Origin: an uncultured Clostridia bacterium
GTDB taxonomy: Bacteria; Bacillota; Clostridia; UBA1381
Direction: 5' to 3'
Assembly: GCA_934476675.1 (NCBI GenBank)
Contig: CAKSOE010000028.1
Span: 1-42,436, forward strand
Length of the DNA: 42,436 nt
A model generated the notes under the pieces. It did not search any database and had not been told where the DNA came from. It saw nothing but the letters and a program-made list of their open reading frames with translations. A program made the translations under genes and the position numbers. Numbering within the stretch: the first letter of the stretch is position 1; each line of letters begins with the position of its first letter. Shown here in pieces: positions 34,000 through 41,414 of this stretch.

Positions 34000-34134
34000 A
34001 TGGCAAACTACTTTAATTCAGAGAAATATCCCGACCCGACGGCATATACAGCTATTAAAAATATAGAGAAACAGGAAAAGTTAAAGCCCAAATCAAAAAA
34101 GAAACAAAAAATAAGGAGCGAGGAGGCAAAATGA
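34000..34134 (+). CDS. Small basic prophage protein
   Basis: A 44-residue product (MANYFNSEKYPDPTAYTAI...) follows GAAAGGAGG and ends in a Lys-rich tail. It stops one base before the primase start, so the two are coupled. The 143 bases between the polymerase and this gene hold no convincing gene. Function is unknown; the basic tail suggests nucleic-acid contact. Confidence 0.6.
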   Translation: MANYFNSEKYPDPTAYTAIKNIEKQEKLKPKSKKKQKIRSEEAK

Positions 34135-34135
34135 T

Positions 34136-36940
34136 ATGGACATTAAAACATTTTTATCTGCATTTTATTCGGAGAATGACGAAGTTTGTATTCGTGTATT
34201 TTCCGACCGCAAGGCAGAAGATCCGGAATACAAAGGGAATAAATACACGGAGAAACTGAAAAATATTGACGTTTTGCTCCCGACACTTAAACAGCACAAC
34301 GAAAAACACCGCGGCATATTCTTTGTTGTAAATTCCGGAGGACATACCGATGAGGAAATAACAAGAATAAATGCGCAGTTTGTTGAGATGGATACCGGGA
34401 GCTTTGAGGAACAGAGGGAGAAAATCAATGCATTCGCTCTCCCGCCGTCAATCGTTGTGAAAACAAGAAAATCGCTGCACTGTTACTGGCTGATGAAGGA
34501 TGCGGAAGTATCAAAATTCCGTGAAATACAGCTTTGTTTGGTAAAACAATTTGCCGGTGATTCAATGTGTCAGAATGAAAGCCGATGCATGAGGATACCG
34601 GGGTTTTATCATTCGAAACAGGAGCCGGTACTCGTTGAGTGTATAAAATTTGAACCGCAAATTCAGTATACGCAATCCGAACTTCAAGCATTGCTTCCGC
34701 AAGTACAGATTCCGGAATATGATGCAGAATCGAGAACGGAGTTTAACGGTGAAGTCGGCAGCGGTCAAAGGCTTATGGATAAATGTGCGTTCTGCAAATA
34801 CTGCAAGGAAAATGCAGCAATGCTTTCAGAACCCGAATGGTATGCTTTTGTTACAAATATGTCGCTTACGAAGGACGGAGCGGAGCTTGTACATGAGGTT
34901 TCAAAACCGTATCCGAGGTACAGCAAAGCTGAAACCGATGATAAAATCCGTCATGCAATAAATGAGCATAAACCGCATACCTGCCGGTATATACAAGAAA
35001 GGCTGGACTTTAAGAACTGTAAAAATTGCAGCGTTAAAGCACCGATTGCCTATGCTGTTTTGAGTATGGCGGAACAAGCGGAGAATCTTGCCGACGGTGA
35101 CATATCTGAGGATATGATTTTTGATAACAAAACAATCGAGCTTATGGCATATGCAAAGAAAAATGCTCCTGCGGCATACGGGAAATTCAAGTTAAAGCTT
35201 AAAGGCAAATGCCCGATAAAGGACTTCGAGGCGGCAGTGAATTTTAAAAATAAATCATATACGGTAATTGAGGACACTGCTATGCCCTTAAATCTTGACG
35301 GAATTGCTTTAAACGGTGCGGTTCAGCCCGCAAACTGGAATGTTACAATGGAGCATGGGATACAGAAAATTGTATATTCAAAGGATGGCAATACTGTTAT
35401 CACGGTATGTCCATCTCCTGTGGTTATCACAAAGAGATTTAAAAATGTGGATGCGTGTTCGGAGAAGGTTGAACTATCGTTTTACAGAGATAATGTGTGG
35501 ACAAGTATTGTGGTGACAAGATCGGCGGCTTTTAATAAGTCGTCCATCATAAGCTGTGCGGACAGAGGATTTCCGGTGGCTTCAAAGAACGCCTCGGATA
35601 TGGTGGATTATTTATATGATTATGAGAATGCAAATGTTAAAAATATTCCGCTTATGAAATCAACCGAGCGGCTCGGGTGGATTGATGATACATCATTCTT
35701 TCCCTATACTGCAAAGAATAACATCTGCTTTGAAACGGATTTTGAAGATTCAAACGAAATACATAAAAGTCTTGCGGAACAAGGCGGTTTTGATGTGTGG
35801 CTTGAATATGCCGCAAAACTCAGAGAAAACCCTTACGGCAGATTTATGCTTGCGTCGTCCTTTGCATCGGTGCTTCTGAAACCGTTGTCGCATCGTGTGT
35901 TTTTCCTGAATATCTGGCATGATACAACAAGCGGTAAGTCGGCGGCATGTAAGATGGCGGTGTCTGTCTGGGGCGATCCGTTAAAGCTTATGGGCAGCTT
36001 TAATGCAACAGCAGTAGGTTTGGAGAGAAAGGCCGATACTCTGAGAAACATTCTGTATGGACTTGATGAACGGCAGCTTGCAAATGAAAACCGCTTGCCT
36101 ATGGCACAGATTGTTTATGGTTTATCAAATGGGTTTGGAAGAATCAGAGGCAGCAAAGAAGGCGGTATTCAGAGTATGACAAACTGGCGGCTGATAGTGT
36201 TATCAACGGCAGAAGAACCTCTTCTTTCGGACGATTCGCATGACGGAATGAATACCCGTGTTATGGAGATACACGGAGTCCCTGTTGACGACAAAGGTTT
36301 TGCATCCGAGCTGCACAATGTCAGTGAAAAGAATTACGGATTCGCCGGGCGAAAGTTTGTTGAAAGGCTGTGCAATGAAATGAACTTAAGAAAAGATATG
36401 GTGCAGCATGATTTTGAAAGAATCAGGACGGCAATTAAGAATAAGTTGTCCTCTGCTACACACCTTGATAATGCTGCGGTCATCGCACTCGGTGATTATT
36501 ATTCCGATATGTGGATATGGGAAAACAATGAAGTAAAAGCCTTTAGCGATGCTGTGAACACGGCTGCGTTGATGCTTGAAAACAATGCGTCCCTCGAAAA
36601 AGAGGACATCATATCCCGTGCCTGGCAGTATGTAACCGACTGGTGTGTAATAAATGACAAGGCATTCGGTGACGATGCAAATCAGAGGTTTGGCATTAAA
36701 GAAGGTGCGTCAAGATACTATGTTTCAAAGGCTCCGCTGTATGACGCATTAAAGAAACCCGGGTATCCGGTTGAAAAGTGTATGACAGGGTTCTTTGAAC
36801 GCGGGTATATGCAAGCGTTCGGCAAACGCCGCCAAATTCAGAAAAGGCATAACGGCATTTTAAACAGATATTATGTCATTGATATAGCTTGTTCCGATGC
36901 CACCGAGGACGTTACACCTCTCACCGGTAACCATTTATAA
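34136..36940 (+). CDS. Prophage primase-helicase (RepB-like primase plus DUF927)
   Basis: The 934-residue protein has an N-terminal primase-like domain (about 1-190) of the RepB/AEP type (FFVVNSGGHTDEEITRINAQFVEMDTG, SIVVKTRKSLHCYWLM, ESRCMRIPGFYH). A Cys-rich linker follows (CAFCKYC, CRYIQERLDFKNCKNC). The C-terminal DUF927-type superfamily-3-like helicase has Walker A HDTTSGKSA (about 594-603) and Walker B ILYGLDERQ (about 637-645). Such proteins open and prime phage replication origins. GAGGAGG precedes the start. The C-terminus runs into a cluster of GGTTAC repeats that may be the origin. Its length is normal for this type. Confidence 0.87.
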   Translation: MDIKTFLSAFYSENDEVCIRVFSDRKAEDPEYKGNKYTEKLKNIDVLLPTLKQHNEKHRGIFFVVNSGGHTDEEITRINAQFVEMDTGSFEEQREKINAFALPPSIVVKTRKSLHCYWLMKDAEVSKFREIQLCLVKQFAGDSMCQNESRCMRIPGFYHSKQEPVLVECIKFEPQIQYTQSELQALLPQVQIPEYDAESRTEFNGEVGSGQRLMDKCAFCKYCKENAAMLSEPEWYAFVTNMSLTKDGAELVHEVSKPYPRYSKAETDDKIRHAINEHKPHTCRYIQERLDFKNCKNCSVKAPIAYAVLSMAEQAENLADGDISEDMIFDNKTIELMAYAKKNAPAAYGKFKLKLKGKCPIKDFEAAVNFKNKSYTVIEDTAMPLNLDGIALNGAVQPANWNVTMEHGIQKIVYSKDGNTVITVCPSPVVITKRFKNVDACSEKVELSFYRDNVWTSIVVTRSAAFNKSSIISCADRGFPVASKNASDMVDYLYDYENANVKNIPLMKSTERLGWIDDTSFFPYTAKNNICFETDFEDSNEIHKSLAEQGGFDVWLEYAAKLRENPYGRFMLASSFASVLLKPLSHRVFFLNIWHDTTSGKSAACKMAVSVWGDPLKLMGSFNATAVGLERKADTLRNILYGLDERQLANENRLPMAQIVYGLSNGFGRIRGSKEGGIQSMTNWRLIVLSTAEEPLLSDDSHDGMNTRVMEIHGVPVDDKGFASELHNVSEKNYGFAGRKFVERLCNEMNLRKDMVQHDFERIRTAIKNKLSSATHLDNAAVIALGDYYSDMWIWENNEVKAFSDAVNTAALMLENNASLEKEDIISRAWQYVTDWCVINDKAFGDDANQRFGIKEGASRYYVSKAPLYDALKKPGYPVEKCMTGFFERGYMQAFGKRRQIQKRHNGILNRYYVIDIACSDATEDVTPLTGNHL

Positions 36941-37192
36941 AAACACACAGGTTACGGGTAAAGCCAGGCACAGCGTAGGTTTGCGATATCCGTAACCAAT
37001 GTAACACCTTCTACACACACCCTTATATATATTATAAAAAAGTAATGATATATAAAGAGAAAATACCCCCATACGCGAGGTGTGGAAACATGGTTATTGG
37101 TTACCAAGTATAAAGAATTAAGTAATAATAAGGCTTTATGAGGGTAAAAACGTAACCATTGAATGAATTTTTAGTGGTTACTTGTGGTTACC
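36926..37192 (+). repeat. GGTTAC repeat cluster, possible replication origin
   Basis: GGTTAC or its complement occurs seven times, at 36926, 36950, 36992, 37099, 37152, 37176 and 37186. AT-rich DNA lies between them (37020-37065, TATATATATTATAAAAAAG). It follows the primase-helicase gene, where iteron-type phage origins are often found. The alternative is decayed coding sequence for a Val-Thr-rich primase tail, since GTTAC reads as Val-Thr. A 22-codon frame (37045-37113, MIYKEKIPPYARCG...) lies inside but has no good ribosome site. Confidence 0.4.
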
Positions 37193-37215
37193 CCATAGCA
37201 GAAAGGATAAAAACC

Positions 37216-37500
37216 ATGCTTGAAAAGAATATAACCAACAAAATATTAAAGTATCTTAAGAGTCTTGACAAATGCTTTTGTTTTAAAGAACACGGCGGCA
37301 GTTACGGAAGCTCCGGCATACCGGATATTATCTGCTGTTATCACGGGCATTTCATAGGATTTGAGGTTAAAACCGACAAAGGCAGAACCACAGCTTTGCA
37401 GAAGGTTCAGCTGAGAAACATTAACCGCGCCGGTGGAACAGCTGTGGTAGTCAGAAGTTTGGAGGATGTAAAAAATATATTAAACGAAACGGAGGAATGA
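37216..37500 (+). CDS. VRR-NUC domain nuclease
   Basis: The 94-residue product starts at ATG behind AGAAAGG; an ATG 57 bases earlier lies among the GGTTAC repeats and lacks a ribosome site. It is a stand-alone VRR-NUC (PD-(D/E)xK fold) domain, with GSYGSSGIPDIICCYHGHFIGFEVK holding the catalytic Asp and the Glu-x-Lys, then QKVQLRNINRAGG. These small phage nucleases resemble the nuclease domain of FAN1 and probably cut branched DNA or flaps. Its stop is 3 bases from the next start. Confidence 0.85.
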   Translation: MLEKNITNKILKYLKSLDKCFCFKEHGGSYGSSGIPDIICCYHGHFIGFEVKTDKGRTTALQKVQLRNINRAGGTAVVVRSLEDVKNILNETEE

Positions 37501-37503
37501 GGT

Positions 37504-37923
37504 ATGACGAAAAAAGAGTTATCGCAGTTATATTATCTTAACCGTGAAATTGAAGAACAGCAACGGAGACTGCGAGAGTTGGAAAGTTTGGCATCATCAT
37601 GTACGGCACAAATAACCGGTATGCCGAAAAGCGTACAGTTTTCGGATAAGCTGGCCAAATATGCTGTTGAAATAGCAGATTTAAAAGCACTGCTTGATTT
37701 GAATCTGAAAAAGTGCTTCTACGAACTGAATAGGCTCAACCGATACATAGATTCTGTTGAAGACAGTCAAATGCGATTAATCTTGTCTTTGAGATATATA
37801 AACGGATTGACATGGCAGCAAATTGCATTCAGTATCGGCGAGCATGATGAACAGTATCCAAGGCGAAAACACAATGCATTCTTAAAAAATCAAAACTTGA
37901 CGAAAATGACGAAAGACCTGTGA
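37504..37923 (+). CDS. DUF1492/sigma-like prophage regulator
   Basis: The 139-residue product has a coiled-coil N-terminus (LYYLNREIEEQQRRLRELESLA) and a C-terminal helix-turn-helix resembling sigma region 4 (SQMRLILSLRYINGLTWQQIAFSIG). DUF1492/ArpU/RinA-like proteins activate late phage genes. The end of the gene is altered: its last codons (LTKMTKDL, stop) lie in a 23-base sequence that is repeated at 38681, where the same frame would read LTKMTKNMCYNS... and on to KRKER. The original C-terminus therefore appears to have been split off by insertion of the toxin-antitoxin cassette, with a shortened end remaining. Confidence 0.8.
   Translation: MTKKELSQLYYLNREIEEQQRRLRELESLASSCTAQITGMPKSVQFSDKLAKYAVEIADLKALLDLNLKKCFYELNRLNRYIDSVEDSQMRLILSLRYINGLTWQQIAFSIGEHDEQYPRRKHNAFLKNQNLTKMTKDL
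37892..37914 (+). repeat. Left direct repeat flanking the TA cassette
   Basis: These 23 bases (beginning AAAACTTGACG) are identical to 38681-38703. They form the 3' end of the DUF1492-like gene, and the repeat copies lie 789 bases apart, bracketing the yafQ-dinJ pair. Confidence 0.85.
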
Positions 37924-37951
37924 TATAAAATATTATCGTGGAATAAGAATA

Positions 37952-37990
37952 TAACGCACGGACGGCTTTGTAAAACCGCCCGTGCGTTTA
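37952..37990. terminator. Bidirectional terminator between convergent genes
   Basis: ACGCACGGACGG pairs with CCGCCCGTGCGT around a roughly 10-base loop. It ends in a T-rich tail on the plus strand and overlaps the toxin stop codon on the minus strand, so it can serve both directions. Confidence 0.7.
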
Positions 37991-38269
37991 TTTATCAAAC
38001 AAATCACTATGCGTGCCTGTCCTTTGCAGAGAAAGAACAAGAATATCTTTTTCAATACGATACATTAACAGCCAGTCGGGCTGGATATGACATTCACGGT
38101 AATTCTTTAAATTACCAGTTAGTTGATGGTCATTGTATTCTTCAGGAAGTGTCTTGCCGGAGGCAAGCATACGAATAGTGTCATCAAGCAGTTTGATGTT
38201 TAACCTGCGTTTGACAGCAAGCTTATAGTCTTTTTTAAACCGGGAAGTCCATACTACCTTAAGATTCAT
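37988..38269 (-). CDS. yafQ: YafQ-family mRNA interferase toxin
   Basis: The 93-residue toxin of the RelE/ParE superfamily keeps the YafQ active-site set at equivalent positions: H48, H61, D65, H87 and F91 (RECHIQPDWLLMYRI, LQRTGTHSDLF). YafQ cuts mRNA in the ribosomal A site. It overlaps its antitoxin gene by four bases (ATGA) and is transcribed against the surrounding prophage genes. All key residues are present, so it should be active. The gene name follows the E. coli family member. Confidence 0.9.
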   Translation of the reverse strand: MNLKVVWTSRFKKDYKLAVKRRLNIKLLDDTIRMLASGKTLPEEYNDHQLTGNLKNYRECHIQPDWLLMYRIEKDILVLSLQRTGTHSDLFDK

Positions 38270-38538
38270 GATTTTAACTCCTTTAAGGCATCTTCTACAT
38301 CATATGTTTTAAGATTGGGGTTGTTAAGCATACGTTCAGTTTCAAGGATTGCTGCAACAGTATCCGAATTTGGCGTATTGATAGTTATGTCAAAAGGAAT
38401 ACAGCCTTCACGGACAGATTGGCGCAGAAAAATATTGAATGCCGTAGTCATATTCATTCCCAATTGTGAAAACAGGGTATCAGCTTGAGCTTTTAAGTCG
38501 CTGTCTATGCGGAAACTTACATTTGATACATTAGCCAT
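38266..38538 (-). CDS. dinJ: RelB/DinJ-family antitoxin
   Basis: The 90-residue antitoxin has an N-terminal ribbon-helix-helix (NVSFRIDSDLKAQADTLFSQLGMNMTTAFNIFLRQSV) for DNA binding and dimerisation, and a C-terminal toxin-wrapping tail (ERMLNNPNLKTYDVEDALKEL). It neutralises the neighbouring toxin and represses its own promoter. AGGAG lies 8 bases upstream of its ATG. The pair is flanked by 23-base direct repeats, indicating that the module was inserted. Confidence 0.92.
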   Translation of the reverse strand: MANVSNVSFRIDSDLKAQADTLFSQLGMNMTTAFNIFLRQSVREGCIPFDITINTPNSDTVAAILETERMLNNPNLKTYDVEDALKELKS

Positions 38539-38570
38539 TAAAAATCACTCCTTATGTTAATTATAGTATT

Positions 38571-38599
38571 ATTATAGCACATTAGACTGCTGTTGTCAA
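38571..38599 (-). promoter_or_regulatory. Near-consensus promoter of dinJ-yafQ
   Basis: On the minus strand TTGACA and TATAAT are exactly 17 bases apart, with an extended -10 TGC in front of TATAAT. A second TATAAT copy 10 bases downstream overlaps the likely operator of the antitoxin. Confidence 0.85.
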
Positions 38600-38680
38600 G
38601 CAGATAAAATGCAAATTGCGTTTTAATATATGAATATTATATGCACCGAAAATAGAAATATGCTAAAAGAAAAAAAATTT

Positions 38681-38703
38681 AAAACTTGACGAAAATGACG
38701 AAA
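38681..38703 (+). repeat. Right direct repeat flanking the TA cassette
   Basis: Exact copy of 37892-37914. In the frame of the DUF1492-like gene it continues as LTKMTKNMCYNSIMKRKER and a stop, so it looks like the displaced original end of that gene. Confidence 0.85.
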
Positions 38704-38709
38704 AATATG

Positions 38710-38718
38710 TGCTATAAT
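38710..38718 (+). promoter_or_regulatory. Extended -10 promoter before the HNH gene
   Basis: TGCTATAAT is a perfect extended -10. The TTGACG upstream is 21 bases away, too far for a standard -35. ATGTGCTATAATA here is identical to the -10 region of the dinJ promoter on the other strand. Confidence 0.4.
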
Positions 38719-38750
38719 AGTATCATGAAAAGAAAGGAAAGGTGACGGCA

Positions 38751-39170
38751 ATGCCGATGAAACCGTTAAAACCTTGCCGGCATCCCGGCTGCCCGGAACT
38801 GACAAGTGATATGTATTGCACAAAGCACGCACCTCTCTATCAAAGGAAAAGCGCACACAGCCGCGGCTACAATTCCAAATGGCGCAGACTCTCAAAGCTG
38901 TACTTAAAAGCTCACCCGCTTTGCTGTGAATGTAAACGGCAAGGCAAGCTTACTCCGGCAACGGTGGTTGACCATATCGTTCCCCATCGTGGTAATCAAA
39001 AACTGATGTGGGACGAAAGCAACTGGCAGAGCCTGTGCAAACGATGTCATGACAAGAAAACGGCACGATTTGACAGAACACCGACATATGGGTATCAGAC
39101 CCCCTGCCCCAGGGGGGGTCTGAATCTCAAAAATGGCTTAAAACCAAGACCGCGCCCACCCTTCGTGTGA
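38751..39170 (+). CDS. HNH endonuclease, phage packaging-type
   Basis: The 139-residue product begins at ATG after GGAAAGG; a GTG nine bases earlier overlaps that site. It has N-terminal Cys/His residues (CRHPGCPEL...YCTKHAP), two CxxC-type zinc-binding pairs (CCEC, CKRC) and the HNH core VVDHIVPHRG...WDESNWQSLCKRCHDKKTA. HNH proteins of this type sit next to terminase genes and help cut DNA at cos sites during packaging. Here no terminase follows within the window. The C-terminal tail is Pro/Arg-rich and is encoded across a G-tract hairpin. Confidence 0.88.
   Translation: MPMKPLKPCRHPGCPELTSDMYCTKHAPLYQRKSAHSRGYNSKWRRLSKLYLKAHPLCCECKRQGKLTPATVVDHIVPHRGNQKLMWDESNWQSLCKRCHDKKTARFDRTPTYGYQTPCPRGGLNLKNGLKPRPRPPFV
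39096..39122 (+). repeat. C/G-tract hairpin inside the HNH 3' end
   Basis: CAGACCCCC and GGGGGTCTG form a 9-base perfect stem around a 9-base loop, within a run of seven G. A second G6/C5 near-palindrome follows at 39188-39205. The base composition differs sharply from the surrounding DNA. Confidence 0.5.
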
Positions 39171-39281
39171 ATTTTCGCAAAATTAGCGAGGGGGGACCCC
39201 CTTCGAAATAGCGCAAAGCCTTGTGCCGACTGCGTTTAACGGCATTTTGTTTTGCCAAAAGGTATAACGTAAAACAACGGT

Positions 39282-39327
39282 AAAAACCTCTGAAAACCAA
39301 GCTGTTATGCGGTTTTCGGAGGTTTTT
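39282..39327. terminator. Strong bidirectional terminator
   Basis: A 17-pair stem (AAAAACCTCTGAAAACC with its complement, one G-T pair) with A and T runs at its ends. It closes the HNH transcript. The 268 bases between the HNH gene and the next gene hold only this, a second terminator and the G-tract palindrome; no gene was seen. Confidence 0.8.
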
Positions 39328-39347
39328 AAATTAAAAACTTAAATTTC

Positions 39348-39396
39348 AAAAAACACTCAAAACTATGCGTTTTTAATGCATTTTTGAGTGTTTTTT
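39348..39396. terminator. Second terminator in tandem
   Basis: AAAAAACACTCAAAA pairs with TTTTGAGTGTTTTTT, with an inner ATGC/GCAT pair, and ends in six T. Confidence 0.75.
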
Positions 39397-39438
39397 ATAT
39401 GTTTTTTTGAAAAACATTTCACGAAATGAGGTGAGCTG

Positions 39439-39876
39439 ATGACAGAATACGAAAAAACGAAAATCCCCGAACTGCGGGCAAGCGGTATGGGATATAAAGC
39501 AATTGCAAATGTTCTCGGTCTTTCACGAGATGCGGTGAGAGGATTTTGCAGAAAGTATGGCTTAAACGGAAATGCAGAGGTTATGCAGAAAAACATGGAA
39601 CTAAAAGTTAAAAACGGAGTGCTGTGCCTTAACTGTTCAAAGCCTATTGAATCTAAGCCTCACGGACGAAAGCGGAAGTTTTGCTGCGACTGGTGCCGCC
39701 GGGAGTGGTGGAAACAAAATGCAGATAAAATCAATCGCAGCCATAACGCAATGTATCAATGCGAATGCAGTTACTGCCATAAGCAATTTATAAGTTACGG
39801 GAATAAACACAGAAAATTTTGCAGTCATGAATGTTATATAAAAGACAGATTCGGAGGAAATGAAAATGGAATTTAA
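39439..39876 (+). CDS. Prophage HTH and double zinc-ribbon protein
   Basis: The 145-residue product starts after GAGGTGAG. It has an N-terminal helix-turn-helix (KIPELRASGMGYKAIANVLGLSRDAVRGFCRKYGL) and two Cys-rich ribbons (CLNCSKPIE...FCCDWCRREWW and CECSYCHKQF...FCSHECYIKDRFGG). Such proteins are common in Firmicutes prophages near packaging genes and are often labelled sigma-70-like; a DNA-binding or regulatory role is likely. It overlaps the next gene by 11 bases. Confidence 0.8.
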   Translation: MTEYEKTKIPELRASGMGYKAIANVLGLSRDAVRGFCRKYGLNGNAEVMQKNMELKVKNGVLCLNCSKPIESKPHGRKRKFCCDWCRREWWKQNADKINRSHNAMYQCECSYCHKQFISYGNKHRKFCSHECYIKDRFGGNENGI

Positions 39877-41164
39877 AAAACTGAAGATTGACGCACTCAT
39901 ACCGGCAAGCTACAATCCGAGAAAGAAATTAAAACCGGGTGATGCGGAATATGAGAAGATAAAAAACAGCATAACGGAGTTTGGGTATGTTGATCCGATT
40001 ATAGTTAATTCGGACATGACTATCATCGGCGGACATCAGCGGTGGTCGGTATTAAAGGCTCTGGGTTATGACGAAGTTGACTGTGTTGTAATCGAAATTG
40101 ACAAAACAAAGGAAAAGGCATTAAACATTGCCCTTAACAAGGTCACCGGCGAATGGAACAAAGAACTGCTGGCAGATTTGATTAAGGACTTGCAAAGCCT
40201 TGATTACGATGTTTCAATGACCGGATTTGAACCGCCCGAAATTGACGAGCTGTTTAATGATGTACATTCAAAAGATGTAAAGGATGACAAATTTGATTTG
40301 GATAGAGCTCTTGATGATGAAGCCTTTGTAAAAAGCGGAGATGTTTGGCTTTTGGGAAGACATCGTCTTATGTGTGGTGATTCTACAAAACCGGATAATA
40401 TAAGCATTCTCATGAATGGAAAAAAAGCAAATTTGTGTATTACCGATCCGCCGTATAATTGCTCTTATGAAGGAGGAACGGGCATGAGAATAATGAATGA
40501 CAATTGGTCTGACAGTCAAAAGTTTTATCAGTTCCTGCTTGATGCTTTCAAAAACGCATACGGTTCTATGGCAGACGGAGCAGCAATTTATGTTTTTCAT
40601 TCCGATGCCGAAAAGGTTAATTTTTTTAATGCTGTTGTCGACGCAGGATTTCATTATTCAACAACTTGTATTTGGGTGAAGAATGCTTTGGTAATAGGCC
40701 GCATGGATTTTCAGATGAGACATGAACCTATAATTTACGGATTTAAAGATACGGCAAAGCATAAGTTTTACGGCGACCGCAAGCAAACAACTGTATGGGA
40801 GTTTGATAAGCCTGTAAAGTCCAAACTGCATCCGACAACAAAACCGTTGGCATTGATTGGATATCCTATAGGGTTATCATCGCAAGAAAACGGAATCATT
40901 CTTGATTTATTCGGAGGCAGCGGTTCAACTCTCATTGCTGCGGAACAGATGAACCGTATAGGATATTTAATGGAGCTTGACCCGGTATATGCTTCTGTAA
41001 TTGTTCGCAGATATGCGGCTTTCAAAGGAGGTATTGATGAGATTAAGGTGATAAGGGATGGCAAAACTTATGACGGTAAAGAAATCTACGTACCGAGCGA
41101 ACATGAATTGGAATATAAAGAAACCTCCGTGTTTGATGCACAGAAAGGAAGAAGTCATGAGTAA
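39866..41164 (+). CDS. ParB-like domain fused to a DNA adenine/cytosine-N4 methyltransferase
   Basis: The 432-residue product starts at the second of two ATGs, 8 bases from GGAGG. The N-terminal ParB/Srx-like domain (about 1-110) shows LIPASYNPRKK, VDPIIVN and TIIGGHQRW. The C-terminal amino-methyltransferase has catalytic motif IV DPPYNCSY (about 196) and SAM-binding motif I LDLFGGSGSTLIAAEQM (about 348-364), in the beta-class order. Target recognition lies between these motifs. Phage enzymes of this form modify phage DNA against host restriction or regulate packaging. Its end overlaps the next gene by eight bases. Whether it methylates adenine-N6 or cytosine-N4 cannot be decided here. Confidence 0.9.
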   Translation: MEFKKLKIDALIPASYNPRKKLKPGDAEYEKIKNSITEFGYVDPIIVNSDMTIIGGHQRWSVLKALGYDEVDCVVIEIDKTKEKALNIALNKVTGEWNKELLADLIKDLQSLDYDVSMTGFEPPEIDELFNDVHSKDVKDDKFDLDRALDDEAFVKSGDVWLLGRHRLMCGDSTKPDNISILMNGKKANLCITDPPYNCSYEGGTGMRIMNDNWSDSQKFYQFLLDAFKNAYGSMADGAAIYVFHSDAEKVNFFNAVVDAGFHYSTTCIWVKNALVIGRMDFQMRHEPIIYGFKDTAKHKFYGDRKQTTVWEFDKPVKSKLHPTTKPLALIGYPIGLSSQENGIILDLFGGSGSTLIAAEQMNRIGYLMELDPVYASVIVRRYAAFKGGIDEIKVIRDGKTYDGKEIYVPSEHELEYKETSVFDAQKGRSHE

Positions 41165-41405
41165 AGAAAAAAATATAACAAAAGTAAATTTAACCCTCGG
41201 AAGTTTGTTTGACGGTTCCGGCGGCTTTCCGCTCGGCGGACTGCGATGCGGAATTACTCCGGTATGGAGTTCCGAGATTGAGCCGTTTCCCATAAGAGTT
41301 ACCACAAAACGAATGCCGTTTGTGAAACATTACGGGGATATACGAAATCTTAAAGGAGGTGACCTTGGGGCTGTCGATATAATAACATTCGGTAGCCCTT
41401 GCTAA
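41157..41405 (+). pseudogene. Cytosine-C5 methyltransferase, N-terminal part cut by TAA
   Basis: An 82-residue frame starts after AGGAAG and encodes the SAM-binding motif LGSLFDGSGGFPLGGL and runs through VDIITFGSPC, the motif-IV loop with the catalytic Cys. The next codon is TAA. Immediately after it the same frame goes on GQDMSIAGKRAG. Removing the six bases TAAGGT at 41403-41408 restores the usual ...GSPCQDMS..., so this is a 6-base insertion with a stop, not a frameshift. As it stands the enzyme is split directly after its catalytic residue and should be inactive unless the stop is read through. Confidence 0.85.
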
Positions 41406-41414
41406 GGTCAGGAT

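Noticed and set aside
38676..38718. TTGACG plus TATAAT as a normal -35/-10 promoter before the HNH gene
   Set aside because: The spacer is 21 bases, too long; only the extended -10 is supported.
41403..41405. TAA as a reassigned sense codon in the methyltransferase
   Set aside because: Many other genes in the window, including prophage genes, end at TAA as a normal stop, so a changed code is not supported.
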